A DNA stretch of 64,000 nt, from positions 1 through 64,000 of the forward strand of contig NZ_CP035502.1 in the NCBI RefSeq assembly GCF_004135585.1, in the 5' to 3' direction. The first letter of the stretch is position 1. The number at the start of each line of letters is the position of its first letter. Below are positions 15,372-23,788 of this stretch, piece after piece. Made by a program: the position numbers and the translations under genes. Below the pieces are notes generated by a model, which was not told the DNA's origin, did not search any database, and was given only the letters and a program-made list of their open reading frames with translations. Source of the DNA: Sphingosinicella sp. BN140058. Lineage in GTDB: Bacteria > Pseudomonadota > Alphaproteobacteria > Sphingomonadales > Sphingomonadaceae.

Positions 15372-16235
15372 TTACGCCGCGAGGAGCAGGGGCAAAGCTG
15401 TGACATCGTCGCTTACTCGAGACCGATCGAGCACTGGGTAGGGGAGATGAGCCAAGGGGCGGTCGGCAATCTTCGCGGCCTTCGTGAGCGGGAACACGTA
15501 GACATGGTTCCCTGGGTGCCGTCGCTTTCGAAAGAAGCCGCGATCGATCAGGCTGGCGATCCAGGCACGCCCGTCTTCGCCGGCGGGTCGCTCGGCACCG
15601 CGGCGGATGAGCTCGTCGATGGCGTAGCCTTCGCCTTGCTCCCTGTTCCGGATTTTGGAGAGCGCTCGCTCGCAAAAGACTTGTCCATCGGGCGTGAGCG
15701 TCTCGGTCTTGGGTCGACTGCGTCCGCGGTAAGCTGCCCCAAACACTGAATAGATCTGGCCGCAATGGCCGCCGAGGATAACTCCGCTGGAGCCGACGCG
15801 CCGCATTGGGTCAGCGTAGGATAGAACCGAGATGATGCCCTGCTTCTCCTGGCGAAGGTGCCTGAATGCGCGGGACAAGAACCAGGTCTCACCGTTGCCG
15901 GCGACTTCATCGAGCAGCACGAGGCGGCCGAGCTCGACGCCAGCGTTGTAGCTAGTCAGGCCAGTGTGCTTGATGATGGCGGCGTTGTTCATCGGGACCG
16001 AGAACGTGGCAACGCCAACCAGTCGCGACCGGCCGGCGGCGCCGTTTCGAAACAAACCGACCGAGAGCCGCGATGCCGGAAACGAGCCCGAATAGTGCTG
16101 TTCGATGACAAACGGCCGAGCCATCTTGCCACAATCAATCACGTCGACCGCGTACTCGGAGGGGTCGATCACGGTGCTCGCGGGAACAAACTTATTGCGG
16201 CGATCGCGCCAGCGCTGCGAACGATCGGTAATCAA
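15372..16235 (-). CDS. Mom-like DNA modification protein (GNAT-type acyltransferase fold)
   Basis: From about residue 46 the 287-residue product reads EQHYSGSFPASRLSVGLF, RLVGVATFSVP, VELGRLVLLDE, a serine/phenylalanine helix, and ISVLSYADPMRR followed by GQIYSVFGAAYRGRS. This order is that of Mom-related proteins of phages. Mu Mom, a GNAT relative, converts adenine in DNA to a carbamoylmethyl form that blocks restriction. The last 100 residues (from about 175) are an added helical domain. Start: TTG at 16235 preceded by AGGGAG; the open frame continues upstream into the helicase gene but without an SD. It is 44 nt downstream of that helicase, probably one operon. Mom of Mu needs a Com activator; none is visible. 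Activity is inferred from similarity. Confidence 0.6.
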   Translation of the reverse strand: MITDRSQRWRDRRNKFVPASTVIDPSEYAVDVIDCGKMARPFVIEQHYSGSFPASRLSVGLFRNGAAGRSRLVGVATFSVPMNNAAIIKHTGLTSYNAGVELGRLVLLDEVAGNGETWFLSRAFRHLRQEKQGIISVLSYADPMRRVGSSGVILGGHCGQIYSVFGAAYRGRSRPKTETLTPDGQVFCERALSKIRNREQGEGYAIDELIRRGAERPAGEDGRAWIASLIDRGFFRKRRHPGNHVYVFPLTKAAKIADRPLAHLPYPVLDRSRVSDDVTALPLLLAA

Positions 16236-16279
16236 TTTCTTCTCCCTGCAAGTGCCATCGGCACAGCGGGCATGCCGTC

Positions 16280-17788
16280 TTACATGATGTCGAAATCGTG
16301 CTCGATGCGAGCCTCGTTCATGATCTCGTCGTAGAGCGGCTGAGCGATCGAGAGCGTCTGCCTGCCCCGCGTAAGTACAACATAAAGAAGATTGATTTCG
16401 GAGTTGTACTCCGTGGGCGTGATCCTCTTGCGGCTGAGCATGGCCCGAAGCTCGTTGGGGCCGAGGAAGTCGTCGAGGACAACGGTATTGTCCCACTCGC
16501 GCCCCTTGGCCTTGTGTCCGGTCGATAGGATAAGCTGCGCGTCGGTCTCGTCCGGCTGGAAGCGCGCTTTGATGTCTACCAGGATCTCTGGGATAGCCGT
16601 CGTGTATTGCTCGACGATGCGCACCAGTCGGATAAGATCAGGATCCTCCTCGGCCTTGGCCGCCTCCTTGCAGTCGTCCCACGTCAGAAAGCGCGAGACC
16701 AATGGATCGATGAATTGGTTGGGCTGCTTGGTGTACAGAGCGTAGCCCGCTCGAACCTGACTGATGAGCTCGTCGATGCCGCCCACCATGTGGTAGGGGA
16801 GCTTCATCGCCACGAGGCCCTCGAAGAGCCTGAAGTTCGTTCGGGCTAGGATCGTGCAGCGGCGCTTCAGGCGGCCCTCGTAAGGCAGAACGAAGCTCTC
16901 CTGTTTCTCGAAGCCAACGAGCGGCCAGGTGGGCGGCGTCAGGCTTTGAGAAAGGACGTAGTTGGCCACAGCAGCGATCTTCGGGCCGAAGCGGAAGGAT
17001 TTGGAGAGAGGGAAGACGGGCCCCGGGAAAGAGTCCATCGCGTTCTCGGCGCCGCGGAACGCGTAGATGGACTGCCACGGATCGCCGACGACCTTGGATG
17101 GCAGCTGCGCCTTGCGCGCGATCTCGAGCAGGACGGGGTTCCAGTCCTGGGCCTCGTCGAGGAGGAGGTAGTCGAAGCCGGTGATGGCTCGAGTGAGCTG
17201 GAACTTCTTGAGGTACATGTCGTGTGTGATCGGCAGCTCTGAACGATCGAAGTCCATGAACCTGTCGATGATCGCAGACACCATCGGCACGCAAGCCGCA
17301 CGAGTTTGGATGGGGAAACCGGATAGGTGGTACTCGCGAACCTCATAGTCACCGGAGATCAGGAAGTTCTGAATGCTACGGAGGACCGCTCGGCGGACGC
17401 TCTGCTCCTTCATGCTCCCCACGAGGCGGAGGAGGTCCTGGCAGCCGTCGAGATGATCTGGCCGAAGGTTGCTCTTGATGATCCGGTCCTGGTGCCGCCG
17501 CATGTTCAATAACTGGTAGGCATGGGCGTGCGCCGTCTGGGTGCGGATGTGACGGGGGAAGCGTCCCTTCGCCTCCGCGGCAATCGGAGCGTTGAAGGCT
17601 AGGTACAGTCCCGAATAGTCGCTCCACGCGTGAGCATATTCCACGAGTGAGGTGGTTTTCGAGCATCCGGCGCCGGCAATCCAACGCGCTGTCTCCGACG
17701 GCGGAGAGGCGATGAGAGCTTGCTGCTCAGCAGTCAGAGGATGGCCGCTCACGCCGATGGGGACGTGCGACTTCGGTGCTGTTGCCAT
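16280..17788 (-). CDS. UvrD/FBH1-like superfamily 1 helicase
   Basis: This 502-residue protein has the SF1A helicase motifs in order: LTAEQQALI (Q motif), Walker A AGAGCSKTT at 38-46, LLLDEAQDW near 210 (motif II), GDPWQSIYAFRGA (motif III), TGHKAKGREWD (motif V) and LLYVVLTRGRQ (motif VI). Short length and the motif III form fit the FBH1-like group that removes recombinase filaments or unwinds DNA. The second Walker A glycine is replaced by serine (GCSKT instead of GSGKT), which may alter ATP use. It heads an operon with the Mom-like gene. The promoter ends only six nt before the ATG, so its mRNA may be leaderless. Confidence 0.8.
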   Translation of the reverse strand: MATAPKSHVPIGVSGHPLTAEQQALIASPPSETARWIAGAGCSKTTSLVEYAHAWSDYSGLYLAFNAPIAAEAKGRFPRHIRTQTAHAHAYQLLNMRRHQDRIIKSNLRPDHLDGCQDLLRLVGSMKEQSVRRAVLRSIQNFLISGDYEVREYHLSGFPIQTRAACVPMVSAIIDRFMDFDRSELPITHDMYLKKFQLTRAITGFDYLLLDEAQDWNPVLLEIARKAQLPSKVVGDPWQSIYAFRGAENAMDSFPGPVFPLSKSFRFGPKIAAVANYVLSQSLTPPTWPLVGFEKQESFVLPYEGRLKRRCTILARTNFRLFEGLVAMKLPYHMVGGIDELISQVRAGYALYTKQPNQFIDPLVSRFLTWDDCKEAAKAEEDPDLIRLVRIVEQYTTAIPEILVDIKARFQPDETDAQLILSTGHKAKGREWDNTVVLDDFLGPNELRAMLSRKRITPTEYNSEINLLYVVLTRGRQTLSIAQPLYDEIMNEARIEHDFDIM

Positions 17789-17794
17789 CCTTTG

Positions 17795-17823
17795 ATGATG
17801 TGGGAAAAGCCTGTAGCCGTCAA
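17795..17823 (-). promoter_or_regulatory. promoter of the UvrD-like gene, TTGACG-N17-CATCAT
   Basis: On the minus strand TTGACG (17823-17818), a 17-nt spacer and CATCAT (17800-17795) are followed after CAAAGG by the ATG at 17788. The six-nt distance from the -10 to the ATG suggests a leaderless transcript. Confidence 0.55.
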
Positions 17824-17855
17824 AGGGAGATTGGCAAATGCTGGATCTTTTCCAC

Positions 17856-18245
17856 TCAGCTGCAGAGCGTCGCTTCGGGATTGGATTTCAGCCGGGCAGT
17901 GATCTCGCGGACTGTGGCGACGCCAATCTCCCTTTGCTGCTTCCATGGGAGTTTGTCATTCGCCGCGATAGCGCAGTTAAGTGCCGCTTGGTGCTTCTCA
18001 CGCAGCGCCGGCGGCACCTCTTCGAGAGCTTCCGCGTATGTGGCTTCAGCCTGCTGCTGAGCGGCTTCGATGCCCTGCAGGGTGGTCGGCATCTCTTCGA
18101 CAGGCTTCTGGGCCGCCGGCAACCCTGGGGCGTCCGCCGTGCCGGCTGCCGCTGAAGTGCCCGCAGAAGACTGCGAGGACGGCGCGGTTTCCGACCCGCA
18201 CGCCGATAGCGCCGCGATGAGGATCAGTGTGGCAAGTTTTTGCAT
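17856..18245 (-). CDS. small lipoprotein
   Basis: The 129-residue product starts QKLATLILIAALSACGSE, a signal peptide with lipobox LSAC and cysteine at 15, so it should be lipid-anchored. A Ser/Ala/Pro-rich linker (about 20-50) leads to a helical domain ending NPEATLCS. The ATG at 18245 has AAAGG upstream; the frame extends further but overlaps the neighbouring gene. Its C-terminal end (LKSNPEATLCS) resembles that of the next lipoprotein (LKANPAAAGVCSL), so the two are probably related. Role unknown; surface exclusion is one possibility for plasmid lipoprotein pairs. Confidence 0.6.
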   Translation of the reverse strand: MQKLATLILIAALSACGSETAPSSQSSAGTSAAAGTADAPGLPAAQKPVEEMPTTLQGIEAAQQQAEATYAEALEEVPPALREKHQAALNCAIAANDKLPWKQQREIGVATVREITARLKSNPEATLCS

Positions 18246-18256
18246 TGGAGAGCCTT

Positions 18257-18589
18257 TCAGAGGGAGCAGACGCCAGCCGCGGCCGGGTTTGCCTTCAGGT
18301 ATGAGTAGAGCGCGCGAAGGTAATCGGCGCTGATGGGCTTCGGCTGCGGCTGACGCGCATTCCGACGCATCTCGCAAATGAAGAGACGCTGGAAGGACTG
18401 GATGTCGGGTTGTGGGATCTCTGCGACCGCAGCCTCGATGCTCTTGTGATAAGCTTCTGGGTCGACCTCTTTGAGGGCGCGCGCTGTGACGGCCTTCACT
18501 GGAGGTTGGGTCAGCTTGCCAGCATCATCCGCTCCACAAGCGGTGAGCGAAAACGTGACGGCAACTGCCTTTAGCAGCTGGCGGTTCAT
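18257..18589 (-). CDS. small lipoprotein, paralogue-like partner of the next gene
   Basis: The 110-residue product starts with NRQLLKAVAVTFSLTACGAD, with lipobox LTAC. GGAG stands before the ATG. The domain after residue 35 is helical, with one cysteine pair (ICEM near 71 and the final VCSL) that could be disulfide-linked in the periplasm. It is the first gene of a two-lipoprotein unit, 11 nt before the second. An AAAGATCC motif (minus strand, 18603-18610) lies just ahead of the SD. Confidence 0.6.
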   Translation of the reverse strand: MNRQLLKAVAVTFSLTACGADDAGKLTQPPVKAVTARALKEVDPEAYHKSIEAAVAEIPQPDIQSFQRLFICEMRRNARQPQPKPISADYLRALYSYLKANPAAAGVCSL

Positions 18590-18695
18590 TGGTTTCTCCA
18601 GAGGATCTTTCCCGGAGCGTAGAATTGACGGACGGCAGCGGGAGCCGTCAAGCGGTTTCAGGGCTAGTCTGAGGATCTTTTGTGAAAGAACCCGC

Positions 18696-18724
18696 TTGGA
18701 CGTGGATCGGTTTCTCGATAGATT
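18696..18724 (+). promoter_or_regulatory. promoter TTGGAC-N17-TAGATT for the 18756 gene
   Basis: TTGGAC (18696-18701) and TAGATT (18719-18724) are spaced by 17 nt; AAAGATCC (18734-18741) follows at the likely transcript start. Divergent from the lipoprotein unit. Confidence 0.5.
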
Positions 18725-18755
18725 ACCGCAGAGAAAGATCCACGGGAGTAGCGGT

Positions 18756-19757
18756 TTGTCGGAGAAAAGCTGGCGGCTTGGCGCCGTGTGCAGAGCGGAC
18801 GGCGAGGTAGATCTCGACGGCGCGATCGTGGTTGCCGAGGTGCAAAGCCGCGCCTTGCGGTACGATGATGGGGGCCTCGTCGCGTGCTACGTCGTGGCGC
18901 ACGGCGTGAGCGAGGACGAGGCCGAGCGCGCAGTCGAGTTCTTCAAGGATCAGGCTCGGTTGCTGGTCGACGCTGAGCGGCTTGCGCATGACGCAGGTGC
19001 GGAGATGCCAGCCCTGGTCACGATCCGCTACTCGTCAGATCCCGCTGGATACCTGGCGACAGCGGACGAGTTTGGCTTCCTAAGGATGTTGCCTGCGGAC
19101 GATGTGGTGTTTGAGGGCGGTTGGGAGATCTTCTGCGGCCTCGATGCGATCCGGCGGGGCGAGCAGCTCGAGGGCGCCGCCGAGCTCCCCCCATTCGATT
19201 TCCGAAGCCTGCGGCGGAAGGTCTATGCGAACCGAGCTCTGACCGAGGAAGACATGTCTCCGTGGCTGGTCGAGGAAAGCGCCGCGTTACGCCGCCTTAC
19301 GCAGCACAATCCTGAGGGGTCCGAGGTCTTCGTTGCGATGGCGGATGACATGGATGCTGCGATGAGGGGCGAAATCGCCGTCGGCGGGGCGTATTCGATC
19401 GTGATTCCCACGAAGATCGAACGTGCGCAGATGGACGGCGCGGTATTCGAATGGGTGGCTCAGGGCGGACGGGAGATCGTCGTTGCCCATGGGTTGGATG
19501 CCGATCAGGCAGTACGTGCCTTTGCCTTGGTGGATGCGGCGCCTGCCGCATTTGTGGCTCCGAAGGCCTTGCTGGCCGGTGGCAAAGAGCGGGAGAAAGT
19601 CGGGAGGCCGATCATCGTGCCGGACGATGCGCTCAATTGGATGTCGACGGACCTGAAGGGGCAATGCCGGGATCAGCAAGCCTACGAGAGGCTGCGGAGC
19701 CGACTTGGCGAACCGGTCGATCAGGCGATGCGGAGGTCTGAGTTGTCGATTGGATGA
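18756..19757 (+). CDS. hypothetical protein
   Basis: This 333-residue acidic protein has no recognised motif. The start is a TTG preceded by GGGAG, which agrees with the promoter at 18696-18724; an ATG 95 codons earlier would overlap the divergent lipoprotein gene and its promoter. The sequence mixes alpha and beta segments (for example DLDGAIVVAEVQSRALRYDD) and shows two internally similar phrases (VVAHGVSEDEAERAVEFF near 50 and VVAHGLDADQAVRAFALV near 243), suggesting a duplicated domain. It ends with a good terminator. Confidence 0.5.
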   Translation: MSEKSWRLGAVCRADGEVDLDGAIVVAEVQSRALRYDDGGLVACYVVAHGVSEDEAERAVEFFKDQARLLVDAERLAHDAGAEMPALVTIRYSSDPAGYLATADEFGFLRMLPADDVVFEGGWEIFCGLDAIRRGEQLEGAAELPPFDFRSLRRKVYANRALTEEDMSPWLVEESAALRRLTQHNPEGSEVFVAMADDMDAAMRGEIAVGGAYSIVIPTKIERAQMDGAVFEWVAQGGREIVVAHGLDADQAVRAFALVDAAPAAFVAPKALLAGGKEREKVGRPIIVPDDALNWMSTDLKGQCRDQQAYERLRSRLGEPVDQAMRRSELSIG

Positions 19758-19762
19758 AGCGG

Positions 19763-19793
19763 GGCCGCCGAGATCACTCGGCGGCCTTCTTCT
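19763..19793 (+). terminator. intrinsic terminator after the 18756 gene
   Basis: GGCCGCCGAG (19763-19772) pairs with CTCGGCGGCC (19777-19786), loop ATCA, followed by TTCTTCTTTT. It overlaps the last codons of the convergent gene at 19774. Confidence 0.75.
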
Positions 19794-20403
19794 TTTCGGG
19801 GGCGGGTTTCTCGGTCGGCTCGTCGTCGCCGAATATGCCGTCCCAGACTCCGCCGAGAATGGCGCCGACGAGATGGACGCCGTCTTTGCCGAGGTCCGCG
19901 GCGATCTCGGTAGCCGGCCGGTCCTTATTGGCCTGGTAGAAGTTGACGCCGGCGAATAGCAGCATCGGCGCGACGAGGATCAGCAGAACCTTCTGCAGAA
20001 GCCCGACGCCTGCCATGACCAGACCTTCGATGATCCGGCCGGCGAAGCGGAATGGCCAGGCGAAGAAGTTGCCGACAGTTTTCGCGAACGACAGCCCAAG
20101 CTCCTGCTTCCAGGGCCGATAGTTCTGGGCGTTGTTATGCACCGTCACGGTCGTGTTCGGCATCAGGTAGGGCGCCATCTGGGGATCGATCGGGTAACGG
20201 CCATGATCCTCCGCGGACAAACCGCGCATGGTCTCGCTGGTTTGCAGTGGCTGCCCGTAGGTGCCGAGGTTGCGCACCTGTGGGTGTTGCTGGCGCCACC
20301 CGGACGTGCGCGGCGTGATGTCCTGGCCTTCGAGAACCTGGGGCGTGGCCGCGAAGTCCGGCTGGGCTTCGGGGATGTGGCGGTAGGGGACGCGGTCGGT
20401 CAT
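19774..20403 (-). CDS. hypothetical protein with one or two membrane segments
   Basis: The first 100 residues of this 209-residue protein are polar and Pro-rich without obvious structure. Residues about 110-160 are hydrophobic (FAKTVGNFFAWPFRFAGRI, then GLLQKVLLILVAPMLLFAG), followed by a short soluble part and a Lys/Glu-rich tail. It is probably an inner-membrane protein. It lies 10 nt after a small protein gene at 20414, forming a likely two-gene unit. Confidence 0.5.
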   Translation of the reverse strand: MTDRVPYRHIPEAQPDFAATPQVLEGQDITPRTSGWRQQHPQVRNLGTYGQPLQTSETMRGLSAEDHGRYPIDPQMAPYLMPNTTVTVHNNAQNYRPWKQELGLSFAKTVGNFFAWPFRFAGRIIEGLVMAGVGLLQKVLLILVAPMLLFAGVNFYQANKDRPATEIAADLGKDGVHLVGAILGGVWDGIFGDDEPTEKPAPEKKKAAE

Positions 20404-20413
20404 CGTGGGGATC

Positions 20414-20647
20414 CTACTTGCTCTGCTCGTCGCGCATTTGCTTTTCCAAGCGGCGCAACGTGATCTTCTGGGTGACGGCCGGGAACCGGTACTGCAGCTC
20501 TTCCGTCTTGAGAGTGAGCGCCACGGCCTTGTGCATAAGGCGCGTGTGTTTCGGCGACCCTGCGGCCGCCGCGGCTTTGGCGATGTACCGCTCAGCTCTC
20601 GCGTGGAGAAGAAGGTACTCGAGAGGGACGATGAACCAGGCTAACAT
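20414..20647 (-). CDS. small protein with N-terminal membrane segment
   Basis: A 77-residue protein beginning MLAWFIVPLEYLLLHARAERY has a single hydrophobic stretch, then a basic helical region. The start is uncertain: ATG at 20647 has GGTG upstream, but GTG or TTG three or four codons earlier is possible. It is coupled to the membrane protein gene downstream. Confidence 0.45.
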   Translation of the reverse strand: MLAWFIVPLEYLLLHARAERYIAKAAAAAGSPKHTRLMHKAVALTLKTEELQYRFPAVTQKITLRRLEKQMRDEQSK

Positions 20648-20817
20648 TTCAATCACCAATCAGAATCTACATCAGTAAATCTAAATTTGGCACTACCTCG
20701 CCCGATCAGGGCTCCGTCCATCGGTTGACACGGAATCACCTTCCTACCCGAGCCTAACGCGCGCCCGGCCGGAGAATGCGGTTCGGCCGGCTTGGCGTCA
20801 ACCCGTTGGGAGGAAAC

Positions 20818-21732
20818 CTAGAATTGGAGATCGCGGTAGAGCGCGAAGTCGTCGACTTCGACCAGTCCAGCAGGAGGGTCGTTAGCCGGCTCGGAACCTG
20901 AGCCTCCGTGATTGCGCGCCGATCCCGTCTCAGGAGGGGGATCGCTCGGGCGGTAAGCGTCTCCGAGTTGGTCGATTTCGTCTTCACCTTGGTGAAGCGC
21001 TGCAAGGCTTTGTGCGAGCTCCGCGCCCGCGGCCGCCAACGGGGTGGGGGCTGGCTTTGGCGCCGGTGCCGCCTTCGAATGGACGGGGCGGGTGGGTGCC
21101 GGACGGAAATGGACCGGAGCATCCGGCGGCGGGCTGTCGAGGAGATCTTCTGCAAGCGTGCCGGATTGTTCGGAGTGCTTCTGGATCTGCTGATCGAGGG
21201 CATGCCAGAGGAGCGGATAGGCGATCTTCGAGGATCGGTTGGCTATGACGCAGTGCCGCTCCTGCTCGATCGTTGAGGCGCCCTCGAACCGGATGGTAGC
21301 GATCCGGTTCCGACCGGCGGACGCCCGATCGTTCGGCGCCGGCGGGATCAGGAGGAGCGGCCCGCCATTGTAGAAGATAAGGTTGATGCTGCGGACACCC
21401 AGCGCCATCAGGCCCTGTACCATCGCCGCTTTGACATGGCCGTTCAGCTGACTGCGCAGCTCGGCAAACATGCTTCGCTGGGCCGGCAACATGAGGTGGG
21501 AGCCAAACTCCTCCACGGAGGCACCCGCGACAACGTTGTTCGTGAAATCGATCGGGCCGACATGATAAAATTGGGGTGTCTTGAGGAGGCCAAGCGTGCC
21601 TTTCGACTGCCCCATGAAGCCCAGGCATGGTCCCGCGGCGCGAGCTGTGCGGTTGAACGCCTCGGCGTGGGAGGCGTCGAACATGACCATGAAGTCCGGA
21701 TCAGGCGTAGGGGATAGCCGATAGGGGTACAT
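20818..21732 (-). CDS. partner protein of the HerA-like ATPase (unknown)
   Basis: The ATG of this 304-residue product overlaps the stop of the HerA-like gene (TGATG), a sign of translational coupling and probably a shared complex. Residues 1-195 look like a globular alpha/beta domain (MVMFDASHAEAF, INLIFYNGGPLLLI); the rest is Pro/Ala-rich linker and an acidic C-terminus. HerA ATPases often pair with NurA nucleases, but I see no NurA motif here, so the role is open. Confidence 0.5.
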   Translation of the reverse strand: MYPYRLSPTPDPDFMVMFDASHAEAFNRTARAAGPCLGFMGQSKGTLGLLKTPQFYHVGPIDFTNNVVAGASVEEFGSHLMLPAQRSMFAELRSQLNGHVKAAMVQGLMALGVRSINLIFYNGGPLLLIPPAPNDRASAGRNRIATIRFEGASTIEQERHCVIANRSSKIAYPLLWHALDQQIQKHSEQSGTLAEDLLDSPPPDAPVHFRPAPTRPVHSKAAPAPKPAPTPLAAAGAELAQSLAALHQGEDEIDQLGDAYRPSDPPPETGSARNHGGSGSEPANDPPAGLVEVDDFALYRDLQF

Positions 21733-23054
21733 CAGCCCCTCGCGAGATAAACGTCGTTGAACGCGTTCGTGAGGCCTGCTCCTGAGCCGCTGCGCACCTG
21801 AACCAAGGCGGTATGCTTCGGCCTGATCCATTTAAGGCGATCGACTTTGAGCCCAAGCTTGCTGGCAGCGCGCTTGTGATGCAGGTCATGAAGTCCCAGG
21901 ATCATCGTCATAGCCGAGTTGGCGATGAGGTCCTCGGGAAAGTGCTCGAAATTCTGACTAACCAGAATAAGGCCAACACCAAACTTACGCACCTCTCTCG
22001 CCATCCTGTTGAGGATATGATCGTTCTCGTCGGTCATAAACTTGTGGGCTTCGTCTATCACGATAAACGTATCCGGAGCTGGCTTCTGCCCGGTAGCCTT
22101 GGCGTCGATAAACAGGCGCTCCAGCAACACCTCCGCGAACATTTTCTGTTCGTCTTCAAGGAGCGAGCTTATCTCGTAAACACGGAGCGGATCGCGCGGG
22201 TCGAACTGAGGCGGCTGGTCTTTGAAGATGCCGGTAGCGTCGAGCTGCTTGAGGCGCTCGTACACCGCACGCATCGGCTCAACGGACTCGTAATTGAGGA
22301 GGTCGTCCAGCTCCTTGCCCGTTTCGATCGAGTGAACGAAGGCTGCATACTGATCGATACAGGTGGACTTCATCGTCTCTAGGGTAGCCTCTTCCCCCGG
22401 CGCCAGTTTCCGCTGAAGCCTGGCCATACGCTTGTAGGTCTTGTTGATCTCATTGAGGGTCCGGAAAGCCTCGCTGCCGGACCCGGTGAGCAGATTCTTG
22501 ATCCGCCAAGCGCAAAGGTTGGTGAGATCGCTCATGGCCGGGTGGGTGCCGGTCTGGGCGGACATCCCGCTGACCAGCGGGTTCGTAGCCGGGTCCCAGG
22601 TGATCGGGTTCGCGGGATCGTAGCCGTTGAGCTCGTAAAGGTCGTTGAGGAGCGCGCGCAGAACCGCCAGCTGCCGAGTGCCCAAGTGGCTGGTCGAGCG
22701 GTTGATCATGCTGATGAAGGTGTTGATGCGCTTCCGTACCCCGCCAAATTCGGGATCGGTCGTGACCGCGAGGGGGTTGAGCCCGTAAGGGGTGGTCTCG
22801 GAGAAGCGCACGCTGTTTGGGTGGTTGGGGGCAATGTCCCCATGCACGTCCAGGATGTGAATGGTCGGGTTGCGGACCACGCGTTGCAGCCGGTCGATCA
22901 GGTAGCGCAAGCGATGCGTCTTACCGGAGCCGGACGAGCCCACGATGATCGCGTGGCCCGAAATTGCCGTCGAAAGGTCCCAGAAGATATTCTCCGGGGT
23001 ACCGCCTTTTTCCCTCGCGAACTTAGCGCGACCGAGTTCCACTGCCATAGCCAT
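21732..23054 (-). CDS. HerA/VirB4-like hexameric AAA ATPase (DUF87 type)
   Basis: The 440-residue product has Walker A GSSGSGKT at 39-46, ILDVHGDI near 66, Walker B TFIVIDEAHKF near 333, and a late VSQNFEHFPEDLIANSA sensor/arginine-finger region typical of HerA-FtsK DNA motors. Such ATPases translocate DNA in end-processing, transfer or defence complexes. The ATG at 23054 has no SD; a -10 (TATTCT) lies seven nt upstream, suggesting a leaderless mRNA. The partner gene overlaps its stop. It is divergent from the pilus locus and may be unrelated to it. Confidence 0.75.
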   Translation of the reverse strand: MAMAVELGRAKFAREKGGTPENIFWDLSTAISGHAIIVGSSGSGKTHRLRYLIDRLQRVVRNPTIHILDVHGDIAPNHPNSVRFSETTPYGLNPLAVTTDPEFGGVRKRINTFISMINRSTSHLGTRQLAVLRALLNDLYELNGYDPANPITWDPATNPLVSGMSAQTGTHPAMSDLTNLCAWRIKNLLTGSGSEAFRTLNEINKTYKRMARLQRKLAPGEEATLETMKSTCIDQYAAFVHSIETGKELDDLLNYESVEPMRAVYERLKQLDATGIFKDQPPQFDPRDPLRVYEISSLLEDEQKMFAEVLLERLFIDAKATGQKPAPDTFIVIDEAHKFMTDENDHILNRMAREVRKFGVGLILVSQNFEHFPEDLIANSAMTMILGLHDLHHKRAASKLGLKVDRLKWIRPKHTALVQVRSGSGAGLTNAFNDVYLARG

Positions 23055-23061
23055 GTGTGGG

Positions 23062-23090
23062 AGAATAGGGGCAGGATGGAGGTGCGTCGA
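23062..23090 (-). promoter_or_regulatory. candidate leaderless promoter of the HerA-like gene
   Basis: TCGACG (23090-23085), 17 nt and TATTCT (23067-23062) are followed by CCCACAC and the ATG. The same TCCCACACATG occurs at the start of the gene at 55273-56004. Confidence 0.4.
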
Positions 23091-23229
23091 CAGCTTTTTT
23101 CCTGAACGAACACGGTGGAGACCCGATCGCTCAGGAAAAAACATCTTGCGGAAAATAGCGCTTGCCAGCCTTTCGCTTTCCCCCCATCAAAGTGAGGACG
23201 AGTTAGAAATCACCGGGGGAAGTTCCTCA

Positions 23230-23766
23230 ATGATCCGTAAGCCGACCAGGATACTGGGCGTGGCCGCTTGCATGTTGGCCGTTGCCGCCGCTGCGCCTGC
23301 GCTCGCGCAGAGCAATCCGTTCATCCCAAGCGCGGCGGCGTCGCGCGCGGAAGTAAAGAGGATGATGGACGAGCGCCTCAGAGTGCTCGAAGCCAAGATA
23401 GCGAAGTCCAACGCGGCTCCGCCGCCGGCTGCACCCGGGGTTCCTGGCGCGCCTGTCCCGGGAGCGAATATGCCTGGCGCTGCGGTGCCGGGAACAATGG
23501 CACCGCCGCCTGGAATGCCGGGCGCTCCTGTTATGGCAGGAATTCCCGGCGCACCCGGCGCTCCGGGGATGCCCGGCGGCGTGCCTGCGGCGCCAGTCGA
23601 AGCGCCGAAGGGCGCGATCGAAGCCGCGCAGGGGGAAGGCGTTCGTTTCCTCGGCTGTATCAATGGGCGGCAGAAGTTCGTCCGTACCAACGGCCAGCGG
23701 GTGGCCTTCACGGACAAAGAGATCAGCGCGGCGGTGAAGGCCAACTTCATTCCGAGTTGCGACTGA
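23230..23766 (+). CDS. exported protein with collagen-like PG(A/M)PG region, first gene of pilus locus
   Basis: The 178-residue product has a Sec signal peptide (ending ALAQ at about 26), a short helical part (EVKRMMDERLRVLEAKIAKS), a long Pro/Gly-rich region (about 60-130) with PGAP, PGMPG and PGAPGMPGG repeats, and a C-terminal domain with two cysteines (LGCINGRQKFVRT and the last PSCD). GGGGGAAG precedes the ATG at 23230. It lies 22 nt before the secretin gene and is probably a periplasmic or surface part of the pilus machine, but I do not match it to a named Pil protein. Confidence 0.6.
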   Translation: MIRKPTRILGVAACMLAVAAAAPALAQSNPFIPSAAASRAEVKRMMDERLRVLEAKIAKSNAAPPPAAPGVPGAPVPGANMPGAAVPGTMAPPPGMPGAPVMAGIPGAPGAPGMPGGVPAAPVEAPKGAIEAAQGEGVRFLGCINGRQKFVRTNGQRVAFTDKEISAAVKANFIPSCD

Positions 23767-23788
23767 AACGCGAACAGGAAGTCATACG

